A stretch of 64,000 nt of DNA, from positions 55,223,245 through 55,287,244 of the forward strand of contig OZ024902.1 in assembly GCA_964017125.1 (NCBI GenBank). The letters are read 5' to 3'. Shown here one piece after another: positions 41,278 through 54,107 of this stretch (position 1 is the stretch's first letter; the number at the start of each line of letters is the position of its first letter). Origin of the DNA: Flabesymbios commensalis. Taxonomy: Eukaryota > Annelida > Polychaeta > Terebellida > Flabelligeridae. The notes below the pieces were generated by a model, which searched no databases, was not told the DNA's origin, and was given only the letters and a program-made list of their open reading frames with translations. A program made the position numbers and the translations under genes.

Positions 41278-41905
41278 CACCCACTGTGAATTTGAAATCA
41301 TAAAGTGCGGTGACGTTTTATTTTGACTGTTTGAGGAAACTGAATTTCTATGTTTGTGGTCCATTCGTATATAATGTATTTAAGTTCACATGTAGTGACC
41401 CAATCTTGTTCTAATGTTGGACCAGCATCGTAGAAGATGGCTCAACATTAAAACAGCGTCAGGTTATTTTCTCGCGCCCGCTTTTTATAGATGTCCTCGT
41501 ATACTGTGAATGCAATAATAAACGACAATAATGTCTTACATCATAATAATTCATCTTTAATTATCCGTGTACTATATATATATAATAGTGTTAATCAAGC
41601 TTGTGATAATTATGTTGCAATTACAGTATTAACTGTCTATCTTAAAGTGGTAAAATATCAACAGCTTGAACTTTGCGCCATTTCTGTTTCGCTACGGCTG
41701 CACATTCTCAAGTGGATACAAATGACGAGAGGGATGGTTTGCCATTTGTTGAGACAAATCGCAAATTGTTGAGATCAATCTTTACTTGGTCTTAAACAAT
41801 GATTGTGTAGCCTGATCCTACGCCTAAATCATAATCAATCTGAAAATTATTTTTACTGAAATTTGTGACCAAGGTTTTGTCTCAGCTCACCGGTGACCTA
41901 TCTGA

Positions 41906-42073
41906 ACTCCTAGAACACTGATGTCGACTACAGTAGACATTCTGTGTTTTTGTAAGCACCTGTATAACCAATTGTTAAAAATCAAATATAGTCACTTGAA
42001 GTTGTGGATCGCGGTAGCGAGACACAATTTCAAGTGGCTGACAATTTAAATTTTTCAGCTCCGTGTTCTAAGG
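41906..42073. mobile_element. Class a TTAA MITE relic with the shared hairpin
   Basis: TAGAACACTGATGTCGACTA at the left and CTCCGTGTTCTA at the right match class a ends whose TTAACCC has decayed. The hairpin ACTTGAAGTTGTGGATCGCG with GCGAGACACAATTTCAAGT is preserved. Confidence 0.7.
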
Positions 42074-42392
42074 TAGACAACATATACAATTATGAACGTT
42101 ATTTAATAACTGAACTGTTACCATAAATTTATGTAAGACAAATTGCTGGTTTGTCTTTACTGGAGACTTGGCCCAATCTGGGCTGTATAAAACTAGTTTT
42201 GAGATGCTGTTTGAAATCAAATCCCACGGTAAAATGAACGTGAGAAGCACCTGTTCAAAGTGGCAATAACAATGGTGATCATCAACTTGCAATTAAAGCC
42301 ATCATATTTCACATTATAATCGTCATGAAAAGCAATATATTTATTTTGTCTATTTTTTTCGCTCGGTTCTTAGTTTAACCATTTTCCTCAGT

Positions 42393-42683
42393 TTAACCCT
42401 TGTGCTGCTGAATTGTCTGTTTGTTTTGTCTCCATTCATTTGACTGCTAACTAAAAATTGACATTTTACAATGGATTAACTGTTTATGTACCACGCACTA
42501 GCTACCCAGCAAACGCAAAGCATTTGTATAACATTTACACAATGTTGAACCAACGTCGAAGACGTTGGTCCAACATTGTATAAATGGTATACAAATGCTC
42601 TGTGTTTGCTGGGTAATCAATTTTCGTGATATTTGGTTGTTTAAAAACCTATTTTATACGGGCCTAGCAGCACAAGGGTTTAA
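42393..42683. mobile_element. TTAA-flanked MITE with a hairpin MITE nested inside
   Basis: Ends TTAACCCTTGTGCTGCTGAA and CTAGCAGCACAAGGGTTTAA. The 109-bp hairpin MITE at 42505-42613, flanked by TA on both sides, interrupts it. Without the insert it would be ~180 bp. Confidence 0.8.
42505..42613. mobile_element. Hairpin MITE, 109 bp
   Basis: CCCAGCAAACGCAAAGCATT pairs with AATGCTCTGTGTTTGCTGGG, and the core is CCAACGTCGAAGACGTTGG. Flanked by TA (42503-42504, 42614-42615), a possible target duplication that is not seen for other copies. Confidence 0.9.
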
Positions 42684-44151
42684 TAGCATTTTGTGAGTGG
42701 ACGTTGGCGGGCCAGCGTCACTGATGTTGACCGGGACTTGTGAGACGTGAACCCAGTGCTGAAATAAGGCTGGGCCAGCTTTGCAGACGGTGGCCCAGCT
42801 TCTAACCAGCATTGGGTCAATGCCTCGTTTTTGCCTCAGCTGGGTTTAGACTACACAATAATAGCACAAATAACTGCGTTTTATTTTGGGCGATGTCGGA
42901 CAGACTGGGTTAATAAGTCGCTGTTCAGGATCCAAAGGGTCGTGTCGGCTTTTTATATTAATTTTAAGTAGTAGACGCGACCCTTTCGCTAGGCTACTGG
43001 ACAATGAATTGTTAACCCTGATGAAAATGTCACATCCCTAAAAGGTCGATGTAGATATATAATAATAGGCTCTTAGTTAAGCACCTTCGTGATTACACAG
43101 AAATGTTGTAAAACTTTGCAATTGATCTAATCTGTATAGAGAATGATTCCAGTTCAGGCTGCCTGACGACTGACTCACTTCAAACATGTTGTGATCTCTA
43201 TAATATGATGCATGGACTATTATTATACGCCAATAAAATCGTATAGTACTTTCAAATGTGTGGTTTTGATTTGTATGTCGGTAATTTCGCCGCTTGTGAC
43301 CTGAGTTGTACGATTTGTGACGGAGTTGTGAATACACTGTAGAAGTCAACAGAATCATAAAAAACATGCAACCATCTGGAAATGCATTTGTTATCAAGGA
43401 TGGAGATATTATTATTATTTATTTTAAAATCACTCCTTACCCCGTCTCAAATTCGCATGAACTCCGACACAATATGAGCGTTTTGAAATTGTTACTGACG
43501 GAGTAGTAATTTACTTACATTTCCCACCATGGGTAAACATCTAGGTGGTGGATAATGCATGGTGCTTTTTAATTCCATATAGAAATCAGCTGCCTACATG
43601 CAGACCTTTGTGTTCTAACGATTGTGACGGATTTGTAAGATAAAAGTATACCATTGCAATTTAAACTGCAACTGAAATTTAAGCTGCAAATTCATTCAGG
43701 AAATCTTTGTTAGCACACCAAGGTCTCACCTGCAACATATTTGCTTTACAGAGACCAACATAGCCGCGCTGTACATTTTGTTCTTGTTTAACAGACATAA
43801 TTTTTGTAGCTATGCTTCTAAAATTATGTGCGTGACGGAGTTGCAAATATTTCTAAGGACCAAAATGCTGACAATTATTATCAACTGTTTATTTAGTGAA
43901 AACGAAAAAAAAGGAAATCCTATGCATGGTAGAGGTTCGAAAAAAAGCCATAAAACCAAGACTGGACACTATGTTAATTATAGATTTGGGGTATTTAATC
44001 TTGCATTTAAAAAAATAGATATTGAATGTGTAAATTTTAAAGGGTCATGCCCAGGTCTACAATCATAAAAAAATCGGTGATTTTATTTTGGCCTCTTAAT
44101 ATGACCATATGATGTAAACATATCCATAGACTAGAACTGCAAATGTTTTTT

Positions 44152-44290
44152 TGTGGGTGGGGCGAACCCCACTCACCTTATTGTTGTGGGTGGGGCGAGA
44201 GCCCCACTCACCTTATTGTTGTGGGTGGGGCGAGAGCCCCACTCACCTTATTGTTGTGGGTGGGGCGAGAGCCCCACTCACCTTATTGTC
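44152..44290 (+). repeat. Four tandem 33-35 bp hairpin units
   Basis: Each unit is a stem GTGGGTGGGGC / GCCCCACTCAC with a GAGA-type loop, plus CTTATTGTT. Only one unit is present in copy 1 of the duplication. Confidence 0.9.
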
Positions 44291-44818
44291 TTGTTCAGAA
44301 CAACGATTTGGGACAAAAAGTGACGTCACTCCATTCATAAAACCAGCATCCAGGAGCATTTCATTCATTATTTGGGCCTTTCTGGGGGTCGCGTCAAATA
44401 TTCCTGATACAATACAGAGCAACTTCACAATGGTTTCACATCTTACTGTATGGACTTTTGAAATGGTCTCTTATTATCCATAGTAGCCTAGACCCTTGCC
44501 ATATTTGGTTATTTGTGAGAGGCCGAGTGATCATAAATATTAATTAGCCTTGGAGAATGAGGTCAACACCTCTACAGTCTGACCAAGCTCTGCAGTCTGA
44601 CTACCCCTCCACAATCCCAGCAGACACGAGGCGTTGATCCAATGATGGCCGCTGCTGAAGATACTGTGCCAACATTTAAACAGCATTGGGTCCATCTCTT
44701 GTCAACACATCTTCTTGTTAAGGAGCTCACCAGTCACTGAATACATACCCAGCAAATACGATGCGTTGACCCGATGCTGAAACAATGTGAGGCCAATGTC
44801 ACGGACAATGGGCTAACA

Positions 44819-45191
44819 TTAAAGGGACTGGCCCACGCTAAAATCATCAAAAAATCGGTGATTTTATTTCGGGTTCTTAATATGACCATATGATGTAAAC
44901 ATGTACATAGACTAGAACTGCAAATTTTTATATTTTTTGTGCTGCGCATTCACCAGTTAGGCTAGATATAGAGACGAAATTCCTGATTTCTAATTATTGA
45001 CAACCATGTCAAAAATAGGAAATGCGGGAATTTCGTCTCTATATCTAGTCTAACTGATGAATGCGCAGCACAAAAATTATAAAAATTTGCAGTTCTAGTC
45101 TATGTACATGTTTACATCATATGGTCATATTAAGAACCCGAAATAAAATCACCGATTTTTTGATGATTTTAGCCTGGGCCAGTCCCTTTAA
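44819..45191. mobile_element. TTAA-flanked long palindromic MITE with a known empty site
   Basis: Ends TTAAAGGGACTGGCCCA and TGGGCCAGTCCCTTTAA. Arms of ~120 bp match almost perfectly, and inner arms GATATAGAGACGAAATTCC and GGAATTTCGTCTCTATATC continue the fold. At the same place copy 1 of the duplication has a single TTAA (22317-22320), so the insertion duplicated TTAA exactly. Diverged relatives lie at 25098-25335, 44062-44140 and 47825-48145. Confidence 0.92.
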
Positions 45192-48100
45192 ATCACGTTG
45201 CGAGTCTGTTGGATACGTCTTAACAAGCATGGGACATTGATGCAATGTTGGTTTAATGTTGGCCTACTGCATGCGACTACTGGGGCAACTTTAAGCCAGC
45301 ATTGGTTCAATTTCTCTGTCAGCTGGGACGTAGACTACATTATTATAGGCCACACACCACATGCTCCAAGCAGTCTCTACTGCCAGACTGTTGTGCATCC
45401 CATGTTTAATGTTGGGCCAGCGTTGTAGACGCTGGGCCAGCGTTCACACATTAACACAGGGATAATGTGCTGTGTTTGCTATGTAATAGCAGACTCAATG
45501 TTGATATAGGCTTAATACTGGGCCAGCGCTGGCTGGACCAACTTTTAGCCAGTATGAAAAGAATTGCTGGGTTCAAGCGACAGAGGTGATAATTTGATAA
45601 TATCACAAGATAAAGTCACTTGCGGGATGACACAATCATCATGTATTGAACCTTCACATAACAGGGTTGCCTACATCATATGGGGCCTATAGGAGGTGAT
45701 AATAATAGCCTTTGGCCACTAGGGCTATCTGTTTATCGTGAATTTTTAACCCAATCACAATGGGATACAATGAAAATGTGGCTACGTCAGACAGTTATCG
45801 CAGCCAACTGCATATTAGGCCTATATCCCGGGGCGTATCCAGGGGGGTGCTCATTGTGCTCGAGCACCCCCCTAATTTCCAGAGTGGTAATTTTCGAACC
45901 AATAATTGTACATACAATTAATCCACCATTCTCCGACATGTTGGTTCCAGCCCCCTCCACACCTAAATATATACCCCTTCCCATTTAAAGGTGTCTGGGA
46001 TGCATCATTGGCGCCATTAACAGATTAAAGACTCAGATTAGACAATGAACTGGGCAAGTGATAGCCACATCGCCCCGATGTGGCGACAGAAGCAAAATCT
46101 TTCCAATGCAAATCTTAAAAATTCGACCATTCAGAGCACCTAAAAGTAGGAATTTGTTGCGACTGGTCTTCTTTTCCTGTCCACCCTTTACTAGTGTGAG
46201 ATTTTTCAAACATTCATTATTTATTTTTGAAAAGAAACAGAATAAAATATATCAACTTTGTGTTAGTCTTGGCCAATAATTGAAACGTTGAGCGAGACTT
46301 GAAACAAAGTTATGGAAAATAAATATGCTAAGATTGATGATAATTATCATAGAATACCTTGAAACAACGTTGTTCTAAAGTAGATATGCTAAGATTGATA
46401 GTAATTATCATACACTACCCTACCCTATGATAACTATAACACACCACAAGCACAATACACAGTAGGCTATGGGGATCGCTTGAAACGGACAACGACTTGG
46501 GCGTGCTGCTCTCTCAAGCAATTGACGCTGCATAAAATAAAATAATAAGGACCACGGGATAAAGATTATTCCTCAATTACCATGAATCTTTCACCTGGGT
46601 GATGGCGAATTAATTTCTCAAGAGATATCATCTCTGAGACTCAGTCTTGAGAACAAGTGGATAAAAAAACTGGGTCGCTTTTTCAATTTCCAAAATGTAA
46701 TTGTTTTAAGGCCTATTTAAAATCGTCGTATTTTCTCGGTGCAATATATAGATCTCAAGTATAACCACTGACACGAAATAATTCGGATACCAGAGACTAG
46801 ATCAATGATAATAATTAAAAATTGGCAGTAAAGTTGTTTTGAAAATGTGGAACTACAACCAATACTAACAAAAATATCTGATATAGGCCTAACTGATGAT
46901 GAACTGGAATATAACATTTGCATTAAAAAATATTCAGCCATAGGGGAGGGTGGCAAATTAATAAAGGTGAATTTACAACAATTATCTCAGGAATTTTAAG
47001 TGATCATTAGTGAACGTTGTAAGCATTTTAATGGTCCACAACTTTTTTCAATGACATGTTATCACTTTTAATAGATGATTGTTGCATAATTAGGCCCTAC
47101 ATAATGGCATAATCGGCATTCCACAAACAAGGTTGCATAAATGTTATCACAATGAGGGTGACCCAACGTTTGATTTAATTTTATTGTTGCTCCACCGTCT
47201 GCTACGCTGTCCAAACATTAACACACCATTGGATCGACAGCTTTTAATTTTTATCTAGCTCATTTAATATGCCTAGTAATTCGCACTTGCTATTAAATGA
47301 GCTAATGATCATTTTTATGTGTTTTTTTTCCATTGTGTGGTTGTGTTAGCTTAAATAGTTGGACTAGTATAGGCTAGGTTAATTTGTCAATACGTTAAAT
47401 CTGACATTTCAGCCAGTATCTCATATCTTCGTTTTACAGCAAAGATACCACGAAATCGCACTATTTGATGTTTATTTGTTTCAAAATTTTGCGGAGGCAT
47501 GCCCCCTATAGGTCTCTGCTGTTGAATGGTTTCTTGGAAATCTGAGCACCCCCCTTAATTTATTTCTGGATACGCCACTGATATCTTAGTCTTAGGCAAA
47601 TAGACTTCAATATAACCAGAAAACACGAGATGTCGACCTAATGACGGGTTATGGTTGGTTCAATGACTGCCACGTTGACCCAACCTTAAACCTTAAATGC
47701 CAACATGATCATCATTTTACCAACGTACTGGGGAATGCGTCTAATGTAGGCAAAATGTTGTTGATTTTATTAAACCCATTAGGAGCCTACCGGCTTAATA
47801 TATTTGGCAGAATTGTGAAGCAGACCATCAAATCATTAAAAAAATCGCTGATTTTATTTTGGCTTCCTAATATGACCATTATGATGTAAACATGTCCATA
47901 GACTAGAACTAGATATAGAGACAAAATTCCAGATTTCTTATTTCGGAAATGCATGTCCAAAATAAGAAATAGTATACAGGAATTTCGTCTGTATATCTCG
48001 CTTAACTGGTAAATGCACAGCACAAAAATTTAAACTTTTGCAGTTCTAGTATATAGACATGCTTACAACATGATTATGGTCATATTAAGAAGCCAAAACT

Positions 48101-48961
48101 AAATCACCGATTTTTAACGATTTTAGCCTGATTGAGTCGCTTTAAATGGCTTCGACAAAAATCCGCCAATATAAGATTCAATCAACAATGGCCTTGGTAA
48201 TTGACTTCAGTAATTCTCGAGACATCATCAACATTATCGTCATAATAGCAACATTTTGAGAAAATATGCGTTCTTTTGTCATTCAATATATACCGATAAT
48301 TTTACAGTTGTCCGGTAGGTAGGCCTACTATCAAAATTGCGTTTTTGACCAATATTTCTTCGGCTATTTTCCATTTAGTTCAGCTGCAAGTTTTTTCATT
48401 TGGCTTAAACTTTGGCTACTAGGCCTGCTTTTTTATCACCCCACTTTATCCCCCCAGATTATCACCCAGATACCAAAAATAGCCAGAATCCACATGATGG
48501 TATAGTGTATATATTGTCTGTAACGTTGACCCAACATTGGCTGAACCAACATGATTGGTTGGATGCCTGATTTTAATGACTTGATTTTTAAACTCATTTG
48601 ACTGGTACCTTCTCGTCGCCGACGTTTTATAAAACTATACCTTACTGCGCAACCTACGAAAAAACGACCGGTCGCGAATGAGGCTGTTGATCCAATGTAA
48701 TTTCAATATAGCCTAATATTATACTCAAAACATCATGAAAATAAAACTAAATCTTACCACAAAGGATATATCCATGAATATTTATAATCCAAGCTGTAGA
48801 TAACAATCATATTGTAATGTTTCGATTTCATTAATGGTTTTTCTCAGCTAATTTCTGCACACAGTGTTCATAAAATACTCTCCTCTGCTTATAAACTCAC
48901 TCACTTTTAGTGCAAGAGCATTAGTGAAAAAAACACAGGAACCTGGAATAAAATTGCAGAA

Positions 48962-51900
48962 AGCTGATTTTTTTCAGGAATGATACCTGGACATCTCCCC
49001 AGACGAATTCTGAAGAGGCCCCAAAAATCCCCCTTGTGAATTTTTTTTTAATTCAAGATGGCCGCCACCATGTAACGCCATTTTCGAAAAACAGGGGTAT
49101 ACCCTAATTCCTCACCTTTGTAGTTAGAAAAAAAATATTTTGGTGTCTCTACTTATGTTTTAAGGCACAAAGAGTTGATCCAGATGATCGGAAATGATAT
49201 CAGCACTTTTCTCAATACCAAAAATTCAAGATGGCCGCCATATTGTTCTGATTATGTTAAGCGATCTCTTAAAAAAACACGAAAATATGAGATATCTATG
49301 TCGTTGTTGAACCTAAAATGTATTTTTTGGCCAAACCCATGGAATCTAGCACTTATTTAGATCACCGTTGTTTTATTATATTGAATTTATCAACATAAAT
49401 CCCACATAGTAGTTAATTAAAAATAACACCAGGTAACGCCATTTTTAAAAAAAAAGGGGTATATCCCAATTCCTCACTTTTGAAGTTAAAACAATGATGT
49501 TGGTGTCTCCACCTATGTTTTAAAGTACAAGGAGGTTATCCAGATGATCAGAAATAATATCATTACTTTTCTTAATACCACAAATTCAAGATGGCCGCCA
49601 TAATATTATGTTAAGCAATCTCTTAAAAAACCCGAAAATATGCGAGAACTATCTCGTTGTTGAAACTAAAATGTATTTTTTTAGCCAAACCCATGGAGTC
49701 TTGAACCTAATTAGATGACCATATTTTATTATATTGAGTTTATCGACATGAATCCCACATTGTAGTTAATTCTACCCACCCTGTAGAGACTTCAGTTGTA
49801 TTCGTTCTCACTCTACCCCTGAATGCGATGAGGCCTTTTCCACCCTCTCCACGCGACTCCCAACTGTCGGCCCCTCCCCTAAATTTCAAACTCAAAATTG
49901 TGAAAGTGGTACATGTTGAACAAATATAGCTTTTATTGCAATAAATATGTTATCCATACATTTCCAATTCAAGTATGTCATAGCATACATATTTTACTAG
50001 AAAATATAGACACATATAACGTTCTGAATTAGTTTCTTGACTTTATATGAGCACATTTAATCACGAAATTACGTATTATTTTTCAAAATGAAACCACATA
50101 TTTTGCGTGCGTTTTCCTTCATAAGTAGATAATTAGGGGGATTATATCGACACAAAATCACAAGAATAAGACTTTAGCCACTGTTTAAACTGTTTTTGAT
50201 TTATTAGCTGATGTAATCCCCCGTTTTAGGCTCTAATTATTCAATTTGTAATCAGAGGTGGCAATATTTGACTGTATAATCTAGTTGTACACACTCTATA
50301 ATTGTGTGACAGGCTGTACAAATAACATTTCGCATATGGCAAGGACACAGTGTTGCCTCAATGTTGGGCCATTATCATCGATGCTGTCACAAAGTTGGAA
50401 CAGCGTTGGCCAAGTTCTCGCATCGCTTCGCATATACTGTCACTTGGCTTGATGTTCCCAGGCCAGACGGTGCCGTCTGATTGCCGGAGCGTTGCGATTA
50501 GCTCTGATGTCTAAGCTTGGGGGGTGTCGCACGAGAGGCACGTGTGTCCTCCTGGAGTGGGGTCCCAAATAGGTAGACACAGGCTCATATCTGGCAGGGT
50601 GTAGTGGGAAGTACACCCTGCACGCAGGTTGATTCTACCATGGTGGGTGACGCTTTGGAATGTTTTCGAACTGCTTTCCCACTAGAAATGTAGATTGAGA
50701 TTTGTCAAGTTAACAAATTAATCTCCGGTAAATAATGGAATTATTGCGTTTCAATCATCCGAGCTGTCACAGTTTCTAAATGTTTGGCCAATACAAAAAG
50801 AGCACATCGCTGTACAATATAGTCGAGATTTGTGAGATCCCCCACCCCCCCCCCCCCCACACCCTTTGAACAACCCTCTCTGCACCCGCTATCCACTTTT
50901 TTAGAACTCTTTCTGGAGCAACTACTCTTTCAGTTTGCGTTGATGACAAACGACCATGAGATAAAATCCGTTCCCAGACTAGATTCCACACCCTCCTGTA
51001 CAGCAAAATATGCTCTGTATCATAATGGAGTTTAAGCACGAGGCATTCATCCAATGCTGTTTTATTATTGGCTGACCGTCTTCGACGCTGGCCCAAAAAT
51101 TAAACAGAATTGGATTAATGCCCCGTGTTGGCTGGAGCAGTAGGTGACGTTGAAGGGAGGCTTTCTAGCAAAAATCAATTACAAGATCAGGACTTGCGCC
51201 TCACACGTTACATGTACATGACATCTTTGATAATCGTCCTGTAACAATGCTCTTTTAAATACTTACTTTTGTCCATGATCTGCGAATGTCAATATGTTTA
51301 ATATCATGAAATATATCATTTAAATATCAAGATATTACATTTTGAATATTAGGAGATATATATTTCGTAATGAAGTTATGGCATTGTATGGTGTTGTAAT
51401 GAGATGATTTTACATCAGAATATCGGAATATGAACTTTAATTAATTGATGTCACAGTTTATCGTCAGGATATGATCTTTTTATGTCACGATAATATGAGG
51501 ACAAGACACATTAACATCATGATATGGTTTTGTAATGTCCAAATATTGCTCTTTATTATAGTAAAATTACGTTATGATGTCTGGATACAGCTTTATAAAT
51601 GCAGGATATGGTGGTTAAGCATCACGGCATGGTATTAAAGTGACAGGATTTTTTAGTGTATTGTCACGATATTATTATAATATCATGATATAGCATATTA
51701 ACATCACAATATGACATTTTAGTGTAAGAGGAAATGAAAGTAAGAGAGGGCAAGGTCACATGCTGTTCAAAGAGCATGTGTCTTAACCCTGTCTTACTTT
51801 CCATTTTATTGAATCTTCCGAAGTGCTTTTGTTGTTGGTAGTTTTGGAGTACCGGTATTTGAGCAATGCAGAGGCCTTTACTTACTGAATTATATTGTGA

Positions 51901-53883
51901 TATATATGTTGAACCGACATGTGCCATCCTGATATTTGAATGTTCTATGTCGATTCTGTATTACCATATGGTAACGTGCGTCTCTCAATATAATGTTATT
52001 GAAATGTTATACCTTGACATGACAATATAATATCCTGACATTGAAATGCCATATCCAGACTTTAAAGTGACATATCCTGACATTCTATGGTCCCATTAAA
52101 TTATTGTAGTGTCATATTCAGTCATTATAATGTCACATTAGAATGCCGCCAAGCCCGCCATATCTTGATTTGACAATGTCATATCCTATCATAAAAAATG
52201 GAATATCTTGACATTCAAATCTTATTGTGTGATATAAAAGGATAAAATTATAATACCATGACGTTAAAGTGTCATATTCTGATAAAATACAATCGAATAT
52301 CCTGGCATAAATATGCCAGATCCTGACTTCGAACTGTTTTTTATGTTTTTTCTATTTTAATGTCATAATCCGACAAGTCTGTTATACAATATTTGATATT
52401 AAATAGCATGTTTGTCATTATAATGACACATCATCACATTACAATGCTAGATTGTGACCTCAATGTGTCATTTCATCGTCATATCATAATATTCAAGTAC
52501 CATATCCTAATATATAAATGTCATATCCTGACATTAAAATGTCATAGTGATGGTAAAATGATATATCACGAAATTGTAATGCATTTCGTGATAATATGAT
52601 GCAATATCGTTTCATTTTAATACAGCAACGTGATGTTTGGCCACTATATACTGCCTTTATAAAGCTGTATTGAGCCATCATAACGTGATTTTGCTATATT
52701 AAACACCAATGTCTGGACATTATATTACATATCATGATATTAAAGTGTCATATCCTGATATCATATTCATATATCCTGACATAAAACTATCATATCCTGA
52801 CGTTAAACTGTCACATCCTCTAATTTGATGTCATATTCTGACATTTCAATGTAATATCACATTGCAATATCATACAATGTCATATATTTATTACGTAATA
52901 CACTAATATTCAAATAAAATATCTGAATATTCTAATCTATAATCCAAGGTATTTATTACCATTTTCAGGAAATTGACCAAATTACATAGGCCTATAGATG
53001 GTCAAACTCTGCCAGTAAAATGCTGTGATTTAAAACATTTTCTTATTTAGTAGTACATGCAAATAACCAACAGTCTCGTAGGACACGTGTTCAAGCTGGT
53101 GTAATATTGTACTTAGCTCTGTTATTATGTACATTGACACACAATTAGCTAATATTCAAATCCTAGAATAATCACAACTAATACCAAAATCGAAAAACAT
53201 TTTATATAGGCCTACTATTTAAAATACCTACATTGGAATTAGTCGCTGGGTTTGAAATTGGAATTTTGAATGAATGAAAAATACCCTTATATTTAAAAAT
53301 GAGACATGTTAGAATTTTTAATCAATGATTTCTGACATATAATATTTTGTAAATTTGATAAATCTATATCTATATTCCCATATAAAAAAGCAGTTGGACA
53401 TCGCTTAATCGTGGCACCTGCGCTAAAAGAGCTAACCGATATGGCAGCCATGTTGGATTTTGTGTTGATAAGCACATTCTATTAAAAAAAATGGTGATGG
53501 AAATATATTCTACATTCCATGGCTCTGAAAAAAAAATTCAACAACATGATGATCATAGCATGTAGGTGATTTTCTGAGGGGGGGGGGGGGACGCTTGACA
53601 TAATGGTCGCCATCTTGGATTTGTGGAGATAAGAAAAGGAATGATATCATTTTTGATCCTGTTGATGAGCTTTGTGTGCCTTAAGACATGTGTAGAAGCA
53701 CCAAAATTTTTTTTTTAACTGCAAAAGTGAGGAATTGGGATATACTCCTGTTTTTTGAAAAAAATGACGTTTTATGGTGGCGGCCATCTTGAATTAAAAC
53801 AAATGCACAAGGGGGATTTTTGGGGCCTCTTCGGAACTCGTCTGGGGAGATGTCCATGTATCATTCCTAAAAAAATCAGCTTT
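48962..53883. mobile_element. ~4.9-kb inverted-repeat element
   Basis: Arms of ~280 bp (48962-49247 and 53600-53883) match in inverted orientation with the order AAAGCTGATTTTTTT, GGACATCTCCCCAGACGA, AGAGGCCCCAAAAATCCCCC, TTCAAGATGGCCGCCACCAT, TAAGGCACA. The left arm runs into two tandem ~350-bp units (49073-49431, 49432-49772). The centre has hairpin-family pieces (50335-50440, 51034-51135) and a mirrored minisatellite. No transposase recognised and no clear target duplication. Confidence 0.65.
51280..52960. repeat. Degenerate ~20-bp minisatellite with an orientation switch
   Basis: From ~51990 to 52960 units resemble TGTCATATCCTGACATTAAA. From ~51280 to 51720 the complementary form (TTTATGTCAGGATATGA-like words) dominates. 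Between them, at 51735-51805, lies a hairpin: GAAAGTAAGA with TCTTACTTTC enclosing CACATGCT/AGCATGTG. Very AT-rich and strongly diverged. Confidence 0.65.
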
Positions 53884-53889
53884 CAATTA

Positions 53890-53974
53890 ACAACATTAAC
53901 TTGTATTTCTACAAGTTTAACTTGCATTGCGACAACTATAACTTGTATTTCCACAACGTCTAACCTGTATTGGT
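53890..53974 (+). repeat. ~22-bp tandem repeat, four units
   Basis: AACTTGTATTTCTAC-type units: AACTTGTATTTCTAC, AACTTGCATTGCGAC, AACTTGTATTTCCAC, AACCTGTATTGG. Immediately follows the right arm of the 4.9-kb element. Confidence 0.65.
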
Positions 53975-54107
53975 GGTGGCCCTAAAAAGCCACCGTACAG
54001 TAGGCCTGCTGAACAACACATTCCTAATCAAATTGTCCTGTTGCTTTTGAAAACTTCTCCACTAAATTTGATGCAATGGCGATCAACATAATTCAAAGTA
54101 CAGACCC

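Larger units (their letters stand above)
36940..44132. other. CYRI 3'UTR and downstream region, no further gene
   Basis: No conserved exon seen. It holds about ten hairpin-family MITEs (37393-37500, 37555-37662, 38341-38435, 38515-38602, 38998-39075, 39845-39953, 40812-40909, 41397-41475, 42505-42613, 42750-42843), three TTAA-type elements and a minisatellite. GTGACGGAGTTG-like words recur between 43315 and 43840 without a clear period. Confidence 0.5.
44133..48907 (+). repeat. Segmental duplication copy 2 (downstream of CYRI)
   Basis: Collinear with 21747-25897. Unique to this copy are three extra 35-bp GTGGGTGGGG hairpin units (44152-44290), the MITE at 44819-45191, a small insertion near 47330-47730, and sequence around 48035-48290. 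It lacks the 499-bp segment of copy 1. Hairpin-family pieces lie at about 44630-44715, 45230-45320 and 45405-45455. No gene seen. Confidence 0.9.

Noticed and set aside
45680-45988. Conserved protein frames within the segmental duplication (e.g. near 22.8 and 45.7 kb)
   Set aside because: The similarity follows from DNA duplication. The frames differ in length between copies, show no family motif and contain MITE sequence.
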